Assembly (NCBI RefSeq): GCF_000716535.1
Contig: NZ_JNWV01000036.1
Location: 1 to 64,000 of the forward strand
Source: Streptomyces flaveolus
GTDB lineage: Bacteria; Actinomycetota; Actinomycetes; Streptomycetales; Streptomycetaceae
Direction of reading: 5' to 3'
DNA: 64,000 nt
The notes below the pieces were generated by a model. That model had not been told where the DNA came from, did no database searches, and was given only the letters and a program-made list of their open reading frames with translations. Of the stretch, positions 26,659-34,790 are shown piece by piece. Position 1 is the first letter of the stretch. Each line of letters starts with the position of its first letter. Position numbers and translations under genes: made by a program.

Positions 26659-26967
26659 TCACCTCGGGGGGCTGAACGGGTCTTTGACGAGAATGCTGTG
26701 CGTCCCGGGCACCTGCGATGCCAGCCCGGGGGGAATGATCTGGACGACGTTGCCCTGGCACCCCGGGACGTTGTGGACGCGGACGGGAACGTCCGTGAAG
26801 TTGAGTACGGTGGACAGCTGAGCGACCTCGTAACAGCCCAGTGGGTTGTTGTGGACGATTCCGTCGATGCGGAGGAATCCGTTCGTGGCGAACGCCGATC
26901 CGGGAACGGTGAGCGCAAGCATTCCGGCGGCCGCGGATATGGTGAGTGTCGAGCTGATGCGACGCAT
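26659..26967 (-). CDS. small secreted protein
   Basis: A 102-residue exported protein I cannot assign. ATG at 26967 follows GAGGAG 6 bases upstream and gives a clean Sec signal (RRISSTLTISAAAGMLALTVP, cleavage near AFATNG). The mature part of about 70 residues has two Cys (NPLGCYEVA and VPGCQGN) that could form one disulfide, with Val/Pro-rich strands between. Immediately downstream (26525-26658) nothing is recognised. Confidence 0.65.
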   Translation of the reverse strand: MRRISSTLTISAAAGMLALTVPGSAFATNGFLRIDGIVHNNPLGCYEVAQLSTVLNFTDVPVRVHNVPGCQGNVVQIIPPGLASQVPGTHSILVKDPFSPPR

Positions 26968-27550
26968 GGCGCGGCTCCTCATAGGCAGGTCGGAGGGTGT
27001 TCCAGCCCTGCAAACGACCGTACGGAAGTGTGCGGGTACTGCATCCCGGTGTCGTCCGGACGGGCGACCTCGGCCCGTGAACCCTCCCGCGCCCGATCGG
27101 CGCACCGGTGCGCCGGCACCGACGAATACGAGATCTCTCCGGTTACTGGCCGACCGCTCACAACCCTGCGCCCTGGCGGCGGAGCAGTGCTGACGGCCGA
27201 CCGGTGCTGAAAGCTGTCGGGACGAAAGGCAGTCGCGGCAGACGAGCGGGGAGAACAGGCGCGTGCGCCCGGGCGCCTGCGCGGCCGATCACGCGGAGGC
27301 GATCACACGATCCCGTAGGTCACGCGCCCCCACATCGGTCGCTGCCAGGGCCAGGGTGCTGGTGACCACGCCGCCGAGCCACCGGGGCATACGGACGCCC
27401 ACCCGCCGTAGCAGCGAGACGCCCGCCTCGGTCCACGACGCCCGACGTCTTGGCTGATCTTTTCGACTACCGTCCCCTGTCGGGGTTGTCCGAGGCGGGC
27501 TCGCCGAGACCGGCGGCCGGGGGAGGGGAGGAGCCTGACCGCCGCCCAGC
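26968..27550. other. intergenic region between two secreted-protein genes
   Basis: Both strands were read and no gene with a believable start, ribosome site or family match was found. High-GC open frames exist but look like chance. It presumably contains the promoter of the gene at 26659-26967. Confidence 0.5.
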
Positions 27551-27853
27551 TCACCGGCCGGTCTTCTCGAACATTGCCAGCTGGTCCTTGACCCAGGGGT
27601 CGAACACCGCGAGCCGATGCTGGGACGACGGGCAGAAGGTCGCCAGCTGGTCCGCGATCCACGCGTCCATGGGTTGCCGGGCGGCACGGTCGCGGTCGCT
27701 GGAGTGGTCGGTGTCACGCGGCACGCCGGCGGCCGGATGGTGCTCGGGCGTCTGGGCCGTGGCCGCCATCGCGGGACCGCCGCCAAGCGCCACGGCGCCT
27801 GCGGCGAGAAGCGCCGACGCGCCGACGATCGCGATCCGTCCAGTCATCCGCAT
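27551..27853 (-). CDS. small secreted protein
   Basis: A 100-residue exported protein of unknown function. Start ATG at 27853 with AAGGAG 7 bases upstream. Signal peptide RIAIVGASALLAAGAVALGGG, cleavage near AMAATA. The mature part has a His/Asp/Arg-rich stretch followed by two related segments, MDAWIADQLATF and FDPWVKDQLAMF, a small internal repeat of the form D-W-x-x-D-Q-L-A. A single Cys is present. Confidence 0.6.
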   Translation of the reverse strand: MRMTGRIAIVGASALLAAGAVALGGGPAMAATAQTPEHHPAAGVPRDTDHSSDRDRAARQPMDAWIADQLATFCPSSQHRLAVFDPWVKDQLAMFEKTGR

Positions 27854-28251
27854 GATCTTCTCCTTCGTGCCGGGCCGCGTCGCCCTGTCGGTCTCGGTGG
27901 GACAACGCGTGACGGGGTGTTCCGGCAGTGGTGCGACCCCGCCAGGGGGCGCGCATACCCGCTCCGCACGCGCCCCACACTTACCGGGACATCCCGGGCG
28001 TCGAAGTTCTGTCCGGCGTCTCGCCAGCGGCACCGACTGCTCACGCAGCGTAAGACCCGCGATGGTCGCGCGCGCCGGCCAACGCAGGAAAGTGCGCAGC
28101 TCAGGTCGCGGCGGAACGAGCCCGTTCGTCATGGGCGCCAGGCCATCGCGTCGATGCCGGAGGCGCCGCGCTCTGCGCACACCGGTTCCGAGCCGTCGAA
28201 GTACAGCGTCCCAGTGGTACGGGGGAGACCACCGGGACGGCAACGCCCAGC
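27854..28251. other. intergenic region upstream of secreted-protein gene
   Basis: No convincing gene on either strand. A minus-strand frame near 28000-28130 has plausible composition but no ribosome site or recognisable family. Confidence 0.45.
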
Positions 28252-28395
28252 CTAGTCGGCGCGTCGCCGCGTGGTGCTGTTGCCGGCGCGCTCGGTGCGC
28301 CACAGGACTGCGGCCGTGTTGGCCAGGGCGCAGGCGGCGACGGCGGCCCCCGTGCTCCCGGGGTGGAGGAAGCCGACGGTCGGTCGGTGGGGCAC
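28252..28395 (-). pseudogene. N-terminal fragment of an NAD(P)-binding dehydrogenase
   Basis: A 47-codon minus-strand stretch starting at GTG 28395 reads TVGFLHPGSTGAAVAACALA and continues VLWRTERAGNSTTRRRAD before a stop. It matches the Rossmann start of 3-hydroxyisobutyrate-dehydrogenase/imine-reductase-like proteins, with Gly-x-x-x-x-Gly partly altered (usually GFLHPGSMG). The remaining ~240 residues are missing. Its start codon lies 10 bases from the left end of the IS630 element. Confidence 0.5.
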
Positions 28396-28404
28396 GGGTC
28401 TACT

Positions 28405-29563
28405 GCGGTTGAACTCGTGGTGTCGTAGGGGCTGATGGCTCGTCGTCCGTGCGGTATCACCGGAGCATGCGATATCCGCAAGGAGGCGGGCTGACTGCCG
28501 AACGGCAGAGTTCCGCGAGGAGTTACGGCTCGAGGCGGCCGAGCGGTTCGCCCAGGGCGAGGCGAGCTCGGTCATCGCCAAGGCTCTGCGCGTCAACGTC
28601 CGCTCGGTACAACGGTGGCGGCAGAAGTGGGACGAGGGCGGTCCGCGGCCCCTGCGGTCGCAGGGGCCGGCATCGCTGCCGAGGCTGAGCCAGGAGCAGT
28701 TCGCGCAGCTGGAGGCGGAGCTGGCCAAGGGGCCGGCCGCGCACGGCTGGGAGGACTAGCGCTGGACACTGGCGCGGATCAAGACGGTGATCGGTCGGCG
28801 CTTTCACATGGCCTACACGATCCAGGGCGTGCGGAAACTGCTGGCGCGTAACGGCTGGTCCTGGCAGGTCCCGGCCCGACGGGCCATGGAGCGGGACGAC
28901 GGGGTGGTGGCCGGGTGGGTCAAGGAGGTGTGGCCCTGCGCGGAAGACTCGCGGCGGCCCGTGGAGCCTGGCTCGTCTTCGAGGACGAAGCCGGATTCTC
29001 CATGACGCCGCCGCACGCGAAGACCTGGTCACAGCGCGGCCGGACCCCGGTGGTTCGGGTCCGCGGCCGCTCCCGTAGACGGATCTCCATCGCCGCGCTG
29101 ACCTGCTACAAACCCGGTCACCGATCCAGGCTCATCTACCGGCCCCGCCATGACGACGGCCGTCGCGATGGGCGCAAGAGCTTCTCCTGGCGCGACTACC
29201 GGGACCTGTTGATCGCAGCACACCAGCAGCTCGGCGGCCCGATCGTTCTCGTCTGGGACAACCTCAACGTCCACAAGGCCGCCGACCTGCAAACGTTCGC
29301 CGAGGCCCGGGACTGGCTGACCATCTACTATCTGCCGCCCTACGCACCCGACCTCAACCCAGTCGAGGGGATCTGGTCCCTCCTGCGACGCGGCTGGCTC
29401 TCCAACGTCGCCTTCAGTACCCCCGAACACCTCGTCCAGCGCATCCGGCGCGGCCTACGGCACATCCAGTACCGCAGCGAACTCATAGACGGCTGCCTCG
29501 CCGAGACCGGCCTGACGATCAGACCCACCTGAGCAAGCCGGCCACATCACAAGTTCAACCTCA
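28405..29563 (+). mobile_element. degenerate IS630-family insertion sequence
   Basis: About 1.16 kb bounded by imperfect terminal inverted repeats: left GCGGTTGAACTCGTGGTGTC (28405-28424) and right CCACATCACAAGTTCAACCT (29542-29561), the right end being the near-complement of the left. It contains one broken IS630 transposase. The left end is preceded by TA, the usual IS630 target; the right end is flanked by CA. A second copy of the right end lies at 31003-31087. Confidence 0.75.
28467..29532 (+). pseudogene. IS630-family transposase, multiply broken
   Basis: The complete domain order can be read across three breaks: MRYPQGGGLTAERQ, a one-base loss near 28509, then the helix-turn-helix (FAQGEASSVIAKALRVNVRSV), a TAG stop at 28757, the winged-helix part (GRRFHMAYTIQGVRKLL), a one-base shift near 28955, then the DDE domain: Asp in LVFEDEAGFSM, Asp in LVWDNLNVHKA and Glu in APDLNPVEGIWS. 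All three catalytic acidic residues survive, but no intact protein can be made. Confidence 0.85.
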
Positions 29564-30433
29564 GTGATGCAGGGCGGCCGCGAGTGCCTCGGCCAGGGTC
29601 ACGGGCGGGCGGCCGATCAGGCGGCGCAAGTCGCCAGAGTCGGTGTACATCTCGCCGCGGTTCATGCCGCGGTCAGCGTCAGCGAGGACCTCCGCCAGCT
29701 CGGCGGGTAGGCCCGCGGCGGCCAGTACCTGGGCGAAGTCGGCCACCGGGAGGTCAGCGTAGGTAACCTGCTTTCCGGCCGCAGCGGAGATCGCGGCGGC
29801 GAGCTCAGTCAGGGTGAAGGATTCGTCGCCGCCGAGCTCGTACACGGCGCCGGTGTGGCCTTCAGCGCTGAGGACGACCGCTGCGGCCTCGGCGTAGTCG
29901 GCGCGGGACGCGGCGCTGATCCGCCCCTTGCCTGCGGCGCCGACGACCGCGCCGTTCTGCAGGATCTGCGGCAGTTGGCTGGTGTAGTTCTCCAGGTACC
30001 AGCCGTTGCGCAGCAGCACGCTGGGGATTCCGCGGTCCCGCAGATACGCCTCGGTCTCGCCGTGCGTGGCACCGATGACGGTGGTGGCCGTGTCCGCGTG
30101 CGTCGTGCTCGTGTACGCCACCAGCGACACGCCTGCGGACGCCGCGGCGTCGATCACGCGGCGGTGGTTGGCGACCCGCTCGCCCACGGGGACCGAGGCC
30201 GAGATCAGCAGCAGCCTTTCCGCCCCCGCGAATGCCTCGGCCAGGCCGTCGGTGTCCGCGAAGTCCGCGCGGCGTACCGTGATGCCCCGGTCGGCCAAAT
30301 CATTGATCCCGGCGATGTCCCGGCCGGTCGCGATGATGTCCGCGGCCGGGATCCCGCGCCGCAGCAGTGCCTCGACGGTGAGCCTGCCCAGCTGGCCGGT
30401 GGCTCCGGTGACGACGATCGGCATGATGGTCAT
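29561..30433 (-). CDS. NmrA/QorB-like NAD(P)H-binding reductase
   Basis: A 290-residue atypical SDR: VTGATGQLGRLTVEALL cofactor loop, then ADFADTDGL, LLISASV and LLRNGWYLENYT, characteristic of the QorB/YtfG quinone-reductase group. GGAAGG lies 5 bases before the ATG at 30433; an ATG at 30424 is an alternative. Divergent from an HxlR regulator. Its TGA stop is formed by the outermost bases of the IS630 right end, so the original C-terminus may have been slightly different. Confidence 0.85.
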   Translation of the reverse strand: MTIMPIVVTGATGQLGRLTVEALLRRGIPAADIIATGRDIAGINDLADRGITVRRADFADTDGLAEAFAGAERLLLISASVPVGERVANHRRVIDAAASAGVSLVAYTSTTHADTATTVIGATHGETEAYLRDRGIPSVLLRNGWYLENYTSQLPQILQNGAVVGAAGKGRISAASRADYAEAAAVVLSAEGHTGAVYELGGDESFTLTELAAAISAAAGKQVTYADLPVADFAQVLAAAGLPAELAEVLADADRGMNRGEMYTDSGDLRRLIGRPPVTLAEALAAALHH

Positions 30434-30536
30434 TCCTTCCTTCCGCGCGTGCCTCGCACGCCTGCCGCGGTCTGTCCGCCGCGGGATGGAACACAGAATG
30501 ACCTGCACACTCTCTGTTGGGGAGCAGCCACTTCTT

Positions 30537-30551
30537 GGTAGGGTACTTACC
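30537..30551 (+). promoter_or_regulatory. candidate HxlR operator
   Basis: GGTAGGGTACTTACC is an imperfect 15-base dyad (GGTA-x-G and C-x-TACC arms) in the 144-base gap between the divergent reductase and HxlR genes, about 27 bases before the hxlR start. Position fits autoregulation. Confidence 0.4.
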
Positions 30552-30577
30552 GCAGCGAAAGCATTGAGGTGAGCCGT

Positions 30578-30982
30578 ATGGCTGCTGTCGAGAATGTGAC
30601 CGGGCCCATGCGGTCATTCGATCCGTACGAGCGCGGCTGCCCGTCGCGGGACCTGCTCGACCAGATCGGCAGCAAGTGGGCGGTCCTCGTGCTCGGCGAA
30701 CTCGGCCGGAACGGGACCTCCCGGTTCGGCCAGCTCCGGCAGGCGCTGGCGGGCGTGAGCGAGAAGATGCTCACCCAGACGCTGCGCACCCTCGAACGCG
30801 ACGGGCTGGTCAGCCGGACCGTCTACCCAGAGGTGCCGCCGCACGTGGAGTATGAGCTGACCACGCTCGGCCAGACGCTACGGGAACCGCTGAAGGCGCT
30901 TACGGAGTGGTCCGTGCTGCACATCGAAGAAGTCATCACCGCCCGCGAAGAGTACGACGACCGCACTGAGCGCACCAGGTAG
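30578..30982 (+). CDS. HxlR/QorR-type regulator
   Basis: A 134-residue single-domain winged-helix regulator: CPSRDLLDQIGSKWAVLVL at the N-terminus (the Cys is the redox-sensing position in several HxlR proteins), LRQALAGVSEKMLTQTLRTLERDGL recognition helix, and the VPPHVEYELTTLG wing. ATG 30578 has GAGG 8 bases upstream. Paired with the divergent QorB-like reductase, it is probably a quinone or thiol-stress responsive repressor. Confidence 0.88.
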   Translation: MAAVENVTGPMRSFDPYERGCPSRDLLDQIGSKWAVLVLGELGRNGTSRFGQLRQALAGVSEKMLTQTLRTLERDGLVSRTVYPEVPPHVEYELTTLGQTLREPLKALTEWSVLHIEEVITAREEYDDRTERTR

Positions 30983-31002
30983 TCAGCGGCGGCCAGCGGT
31001 CT

Positions 31003-31087
31003 GGTCATAGACGGCCGCCTCGCCGAGACCGGCCCGACCATCAGACCCGCCTAAGCCACCCGGCGACATCACGAGTTCAACCTCAGT
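31003..31087 (+). repeat. solo right end of the same IS630 element
   Basis: About 85 bases match the last part of the IS630 element at 29479-29563 with roughly 11 mismatches by eye. They encode the same C-terminal tail (IDGRLAETGPTIRP, then TAA) and end in the same inverted repeat (CACGAGTTCAACCTCAG). No left part is present, so this is a decayed end left by deletion or recombination. Confidence 0.75.
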
Positions 31088-31739
31088 ACTCCGGGGAGTG
31101 GGTGAGGAGGTAGTCGATGGCCTCGGCGACGTCGTCGACGGTGTGGTGGGGTGTGCGGAGTCCGTCGGGCCAAGTGCGGCCACGGACCCATATGGTGCGC
31201 AGACCTGCGTTGTAGCCGCCTGTGATGTCGGTTTCGGGGTTGTCGCCGGTCATCCAGTCGCCGGTGGTGAGTTGGGTGCCGCATCGAGCGGCCGCGAGTT
31301 CGAAGAGCCTGGGGTCGGGTTTGCGGACGTCGATGTCGCCGGAGGCGGCGATACCGTCGATCAGGTCGGCAAGTCCAGTGGCCCGTACTTTGGCGCGTTG
31401 GATGTCGCTGGCCCCGTTGGTGGCGACTCCGATGCTCCAGCCGGCGTCCTTGAGGCGGGTGAGCGCGGTGAGCACGGCGGGGCGGCAGGTGACGGCGGAC
31501 GCCATGCGGTCGACGTATACGCGCCAGAGGTGATCGCTGGTCTCGGCGATCGGGAAGGCAGCGCGCAGGCGGTCGAAGTCGGCCCGCTCGGCGCGGTCGG
31601 CGAGTTCGGTCAGCAGCCAGTTCTCGATCTCGGGCCCGTAGCGGTGGTCACGGCTGAGGGTGGCTATGGCGTCGGCGAAGGCGCTGGTGCGGTCGACCAG
31701 GGTGCCGTCCAAGTCGAAGATCGCGAGTCTCACGAACAC
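31083..31739 (-). CDS. HAD-family hydrolase
   Basis: A 218-residue phosphatase-like protein: motif I AIFDLDGTLVD (nucleophile Asp and Asp+2), motif II VATNGAS, motif III Lys in DVRKPDPRLF and motif IV GDNPETDITGG. A helical cap lies between I and II, as in subfamily IA. GTG start; a second in-frame GTG two codons later is also possible. The TGA stop overlaps the solo IS630 end. Probably acts on a small phosphorylated metabolite. Confidence 0.88.
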   Translation of the reverse strand: MFVRLAIFDLDGTLVDRTSAFADAIATLSRDHRYGPEIENWLLTELADRAERADFDRLRAAFPIAETSDHLWRVYVDRMASAVTCRPAVLTALTRLKDAGWSIGVATNGASDIQRAKVRATGLADLIDGIAASGDIDVRKPDPRLFELAAARCGTQLTTGDWMTGDNPETDITGGYNAGLRTIWVRGRTWPDGLRTPHHTVDDVAEAIDYLLTHSPEY

Positions 31740-32142
31740 GGACCCTACCCGGCCGAGTCCGCCGGCCGCCTTGCTGTCTCATGCTCCGCTGCCTGCACGG
31801 GGGAAGAACCGCTCCTCGTATCAGTCGACTTCGGTGCCGCCGGCGGCGTGCATCAGCGCCTGCATGTCGATGTGGTCCAGCGTCACCAGACACAGTCCGG
31901 CCGCCGCGGGAGCGGTCACGGTGAGCAGGCGCTGCTCTCGACCGGGACGGTGGGCAGGTGTGACACCGCACGCGTGAGAATCCGACAGGACCCCCGGACC
32001 ACGGCGCTGAGCCAGGCAACGGTTCGTGCCTGTCTCCCGGGCACGCGAACGCCGCTCTCTCGCTGACCGGGCCTCGCCGATCCTCTCGACTGCGGGACCG
32101 GCAGTTCCGAGCGCGAGCGCGAGCGCGGCGGGCCCGAGGAGG
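31740..32142. other. intergenic region, possible gene relic
   Basis: No intact gene. On the minus strand, positions 31821-31950 read LLTVTAPAAAGLCLVTLDHI followed by a stop about 20 residues later, with protein-like composition but no start or family match, so it may be the tail of a lost gene. Confidence 0.4.
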
Positions 32143-32835
32143 TCACTGCAGCTCGATGTCGAGCCGTGTGCGCAGCTGGTCCAAGGTGATGCCGTAGGTT
32201 TCCCGCACGTGGACGCCGTCAGGCCGCAGGTCGAAGGTGGCGAGTTCGGTGTAGACACGGCTGACGCACCCGATGCCGGTGAGCGGGTAGGTGCACTGCC
32301 GGACCAGTTTGGGCGCACCGGACTTCGTGAAGAGCGTCATCATGACGTAGACGTCCTTGGCTCCGATGGCGAGGTCCATCGCGCCGCCGACGGCGGGAAT
32401 GTCATCGGGTTCGCCGGTGTGCCAGTTGGCCAGGTCGCCGTGCTCGGAGACCTGGTAGGCGCCGAGTACGCAGACGTCGAGGTGGCCGCCGCGCATCATG
32501 GCGAAGGAGTCGGCGTGGTGGAAGTACGCCGCTCCCGGAAGCTCGGTGACCGGGACCTTGCCGGCGTTGGTGAGGTCGGGGTCGATTTGGGCGCCCTCGG
32601 CCCTCGGCCCCATGCCCAGCATGCCGTTCTCGGTGTGCAGGACGACGCCGAGTTCCTCGGGCAGGTGGTCGGCGATCCTGGTGGGCCGGCCGATGCCGAG
32701 GTTGACGAACGCGCCGGCCGGGATGTCCCGCGCGACCACGGCGGCCACCTCGTCCATGTTGAGCGGACGGCCGGTGGTGACCGGCGCAGCGCTCCCGGAC
32801 GCCGAGCGTGACGCGTCGGTGGCGTCGGTGGTCAT
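32143..32835 (-). CDS. pcaJ: 3-oxoacid (3-oxoadipate) CoA-transferase subunit B
   Basis: A 230-residue beta subunit of a succinyl-CoA:3-oxoacid CoA-transferase. The catalytic Glu69 sits in LHTENGMLG; GIGRPTRIADHLP and GGAMDLAIGAKDVYVMM are family hallmarks. Starts in an ATGA overlap with subunit A. In this context it activates 3-oxoadipate from succinyl-CoA. Acetoacetate is an alternative substrate, but the adjacent thiolase and the hydroxyquinol genes nearby favour 3-oxoadipate. Confidence 0.85.
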   Translation of the reverse strand: MTTDATDASRSASGSAAPVTTGRPLNMDEVAAVVARDIPAGAFVNLGIGRPTRIADHLPEELGVVLHTENGMLGMGPRAEGAQIDPDLTNAGKVPVTELPGAAYFHHADSFAMMRGGHLDVCVLGAYQVSEHGDLANWHTGEPDDIPAVGGAMDLAIGAKDVYVMMTLFTKSGAPKLVRQCTYPLTGIGCVSRVYTELATFDLRPDGVHVRETYGITLDQLRTRLDIELQ

Positions 32836-33527
32836 CGTGCCCCCTGAACGGTGTAGTGGCGGGTCTCGACCGGGACGACGCGGTCTACGTAGATGGACGG
32901 CGTGACGACCGCCTCCGGGTCCAGTCCGCCGAGCGGGACGAGCTCGTCGACCTGAACGACCGTGGTGGCGGCGGCGGTCGCCATCACTGGGCCGAAGTTG
33001 CGGGCGGTCTTGCGGTAGACGAGGTTGCCCATCGGGTCGGACCGGTGTGCGGAGATGAGGGCGTAGTCGCCCTTGATCGGATACTCCAGCAGGTGGTCCC
33101 GCCCGTCGATGGTGCGCACCTCCTTGCCTTCGGCGAGCGCGGTGCCGACCGCGGTCGGGCAGTAGAACGCTCCGATCCCGGCGCCGGCGGCCCGCATCCG
33201 CTCGGCGAGGGTGCCCTGCGGAACCACCTCCAGCGCGACCTTCCCCTCGCGGTAGAGCGCGTCGAAGACGTAGGAGTCGACCTGCCGCGGGAAGGAGCAC
33301 ACCACCTTGCGGACCCGGCCGGCCGCGAGCAGCGCCGCCAGCCCGACGTCGCCGTTCCCGGCGTTGTTGGACACGATGGTGAGGTCCTTCGCGCCCTGCC
33401 GGATGAGGGCCTCGATGAGGTCGAACGGCATCCCTGCGAGACCGAAGCCGCCGACGAGGACCGTGGAACCGTCCTCGATACCGGCGACGGCCTCGTCGGT
33501 CGAATCCAGCACGGTCGCGCGGCTCAC
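32832..33527 (-). CDS. pcaI: 3-oxoacid (3-oxoadipate) CoA-transferase subunit A
   Basis: A 231-residue alpha subunit: GSTVLVGGFGLAGMPFDLI, the CoA-binding glycine loop, VSNNAGNGDVGLAALL and HRSDPMGNLVYRKTARNF. GTG start with GGAGG 8 bases upstream, overlapping the thiolase stop by GTGA. The order pcaF-pcaI-pcaJ, read on the minus strand with 4-base overlaps, gives equal dosage of the two subunits. Confidence 0.86.
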   Translation of the reverse strand: MSRATVLDSTDEAVAGIEDGSTVLVGGFGLAGMPFDLIEALIRQGAKDLTIVSNNAGNGDVGLAALLAAGRVRKVVCSFPRQVDSYVFDALYREGKVALEVVPQGTLAERMRAAGAGIGAFYCPTAVGTALAEGKEVRTIDGRDHLLEYPIKGDYALISAHRSDPMGNLVYRKTARNFGPVMATAAATTVVQVDELVPLGGLDPEAVVTPSIYVDRVVPVETRHYTVQGAR

Positions 33528-34720
33528 TTCGCCACCTCCAGGTTCTCCAGGACGACGGCCAGGCCCTGGCCGACGCCGATGCAGATCGCGGCCACGCCGT
33601 ACCGCTCGCGGCGCTCCCTGAGGACCGCGGCCAGGGCCCCGAGGATCCGGCCACCGGAAGCGCCCAGCGGGTGCCCGATGGCCAGGGCGCCACCACGCTG
33701 GTTGACGATCCCGGGATCACGCAGGCCGGCCGTGAGCCAGGCGTCGACGCAGGCCAGCGACTGGACCGCGAATGCCTCGTTGAGCTCGACCGCACCGACC
33801 TGGTCCCAGGTGATCCCGGCGCGAGCGAGCGCTCGGTTGGCGGCCTCGACCGGTGCGTAGCCGAATTCCCTCGGGTCCAGTGCCATCGCGCCCCTGCCGA
33901 CGATCCGGCCGAGCGGGTCGCGGCCGACGGTCGCCGCCGCTGCCTCGCTGCCGAGGAGCACCGCGGAGGCGCCGTCGGAGAGCGGGGAGGCGTTTCCCGC
34001 CGTGATGGTGCCGTCCGGCCGGAACGACGGCTTCAGCGCGGCGAGCTTTTCGGGGGTGGAGTCCGCGCGGATGCCCTCGTCGCGGACCAGGTCACCGACC
34101 GGGGTGACCAGAGCGTCGTAGAAACCCTCCTCCCACGCGCGGTGCGCGAGGCGGTGGGAGCGGACGGCGAACTCGTCCTGACGCTCGCGGGAGATGCCGA
34201 AGCGCTCCTGGAGCTGCTCGTTGCACTCTCCCAGCGAGACGGTCCACTCCTTCGGCATCCGCGGGTTGACCAGCCGCCAGCCCAGAGTCGTGGACACCGC
34301 GGTGACGTCGCCCGCGGGGAAGGGCCGCGCCGACTTGGGCAGCACCCACGGCGCCCGCGTCATCGACTCGACACCGCCCACGAGAACGACCTCGGCGTCG
34401 CCCGTCTCGATCGATCGGGAGCCGGCCATCGCCGCGTCCAGGCTCGAACCACACAGCCGGTTGACCGTCGTGCCGGGCACGCTGGTCGGCAGGCCGGCCA
34501 GCAGCGCGGCCATCCTGCCGACGTTGCGGTTCTCCTCGCCGGCGCCGTTGGCGTTACCCCACACCACCTCGTCGATCGCTGCGGGGTCCAGCGCCGGTGC
34601 CTGCGCGAGCACGCCGCTGATCGCCGTGGCGGCCAGGTCGTCGGGCCGGACGCCGGCCAGCGCGCCGTTGAACTTCCCGAACGGCGTCCGCGTGGCGGCG
34701 TAGAGGAATGCACTGTTCAT
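33524..34720 (-). CDS. pcaF: thiolase, probable 3-oxoadipyl-CoA thiolase
   Basis: A 398-residue type II thiolase. Nucleophile Cys90 in VNRLCGSSLDA, the NEAFAVQ motif, His in GGALAIGHPLGASG and the second Cys in ICIGVGQG are all present. Cleaves 3-oxoadipyl-CoA to succinyl-CoA and acetyl-CoA. First gene of the operon; no Shine-Dalgarno precedes the ATG and the divergent LysR operator lies 26 bases upstream. General beta-oxidation thiolase activity cannot be excluded by sequence alone. Confidence 0.85.
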   Translation of the reverse strand: MNSAFLYAATRTPFGKFNGALAGVRPDDLAATAISGVLAQAPALDPAAIDEVVWGNANGAGEENRNVGRMAALLAGLPTSVPGTTVNRLCGSSLDAAMAGSRSIETGDAEVVLVGGVESMTRAPWVLPKSARPFPAGDVTAVSTTLGWRLVNPRMPKEWTVSLGECNEQLQERFGISRERQDEFAVRSHRLAHRAWEEGFYDALVTPVGDLVRDEGIRADSTPEKLAALKPSFRPDGTITAGNASPLSDGASAVLLGSEAAAATVGRDPLGRIVGRGAMALDPREFGYAPVEAANRALARAGITWDQVGAVELNEAFAVQSLACVDAWLTAGLRDPGIVNQRGGALAIGHPLGASGGRILGALAAVLRERRERYGVAAICIGVGQGLAVVLENLEVAK

Positions 34721-34745
34721 GATTCGACGCTAGACCGCGCAGCCC

Positions 34746-34765
34746 ATATGGAGAAGTATCCATAT
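34746..34765 (+). promoter_or_regulatory. LysR-type operator between pcaF and lysR
   Basis: ATATGGA-N6-TCCATAT is a perfect 7-bp dyad in the 70-base divergent gap, unusually A+T-rich for this genome; a further GATATCC half-site follows at 34777. The spacing suits a LysR-family recognition plus activation site. Confidence 0.65.
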
Positions 34766-34790
34766 CCCGCTCGATTGATATCCTGAGGCT

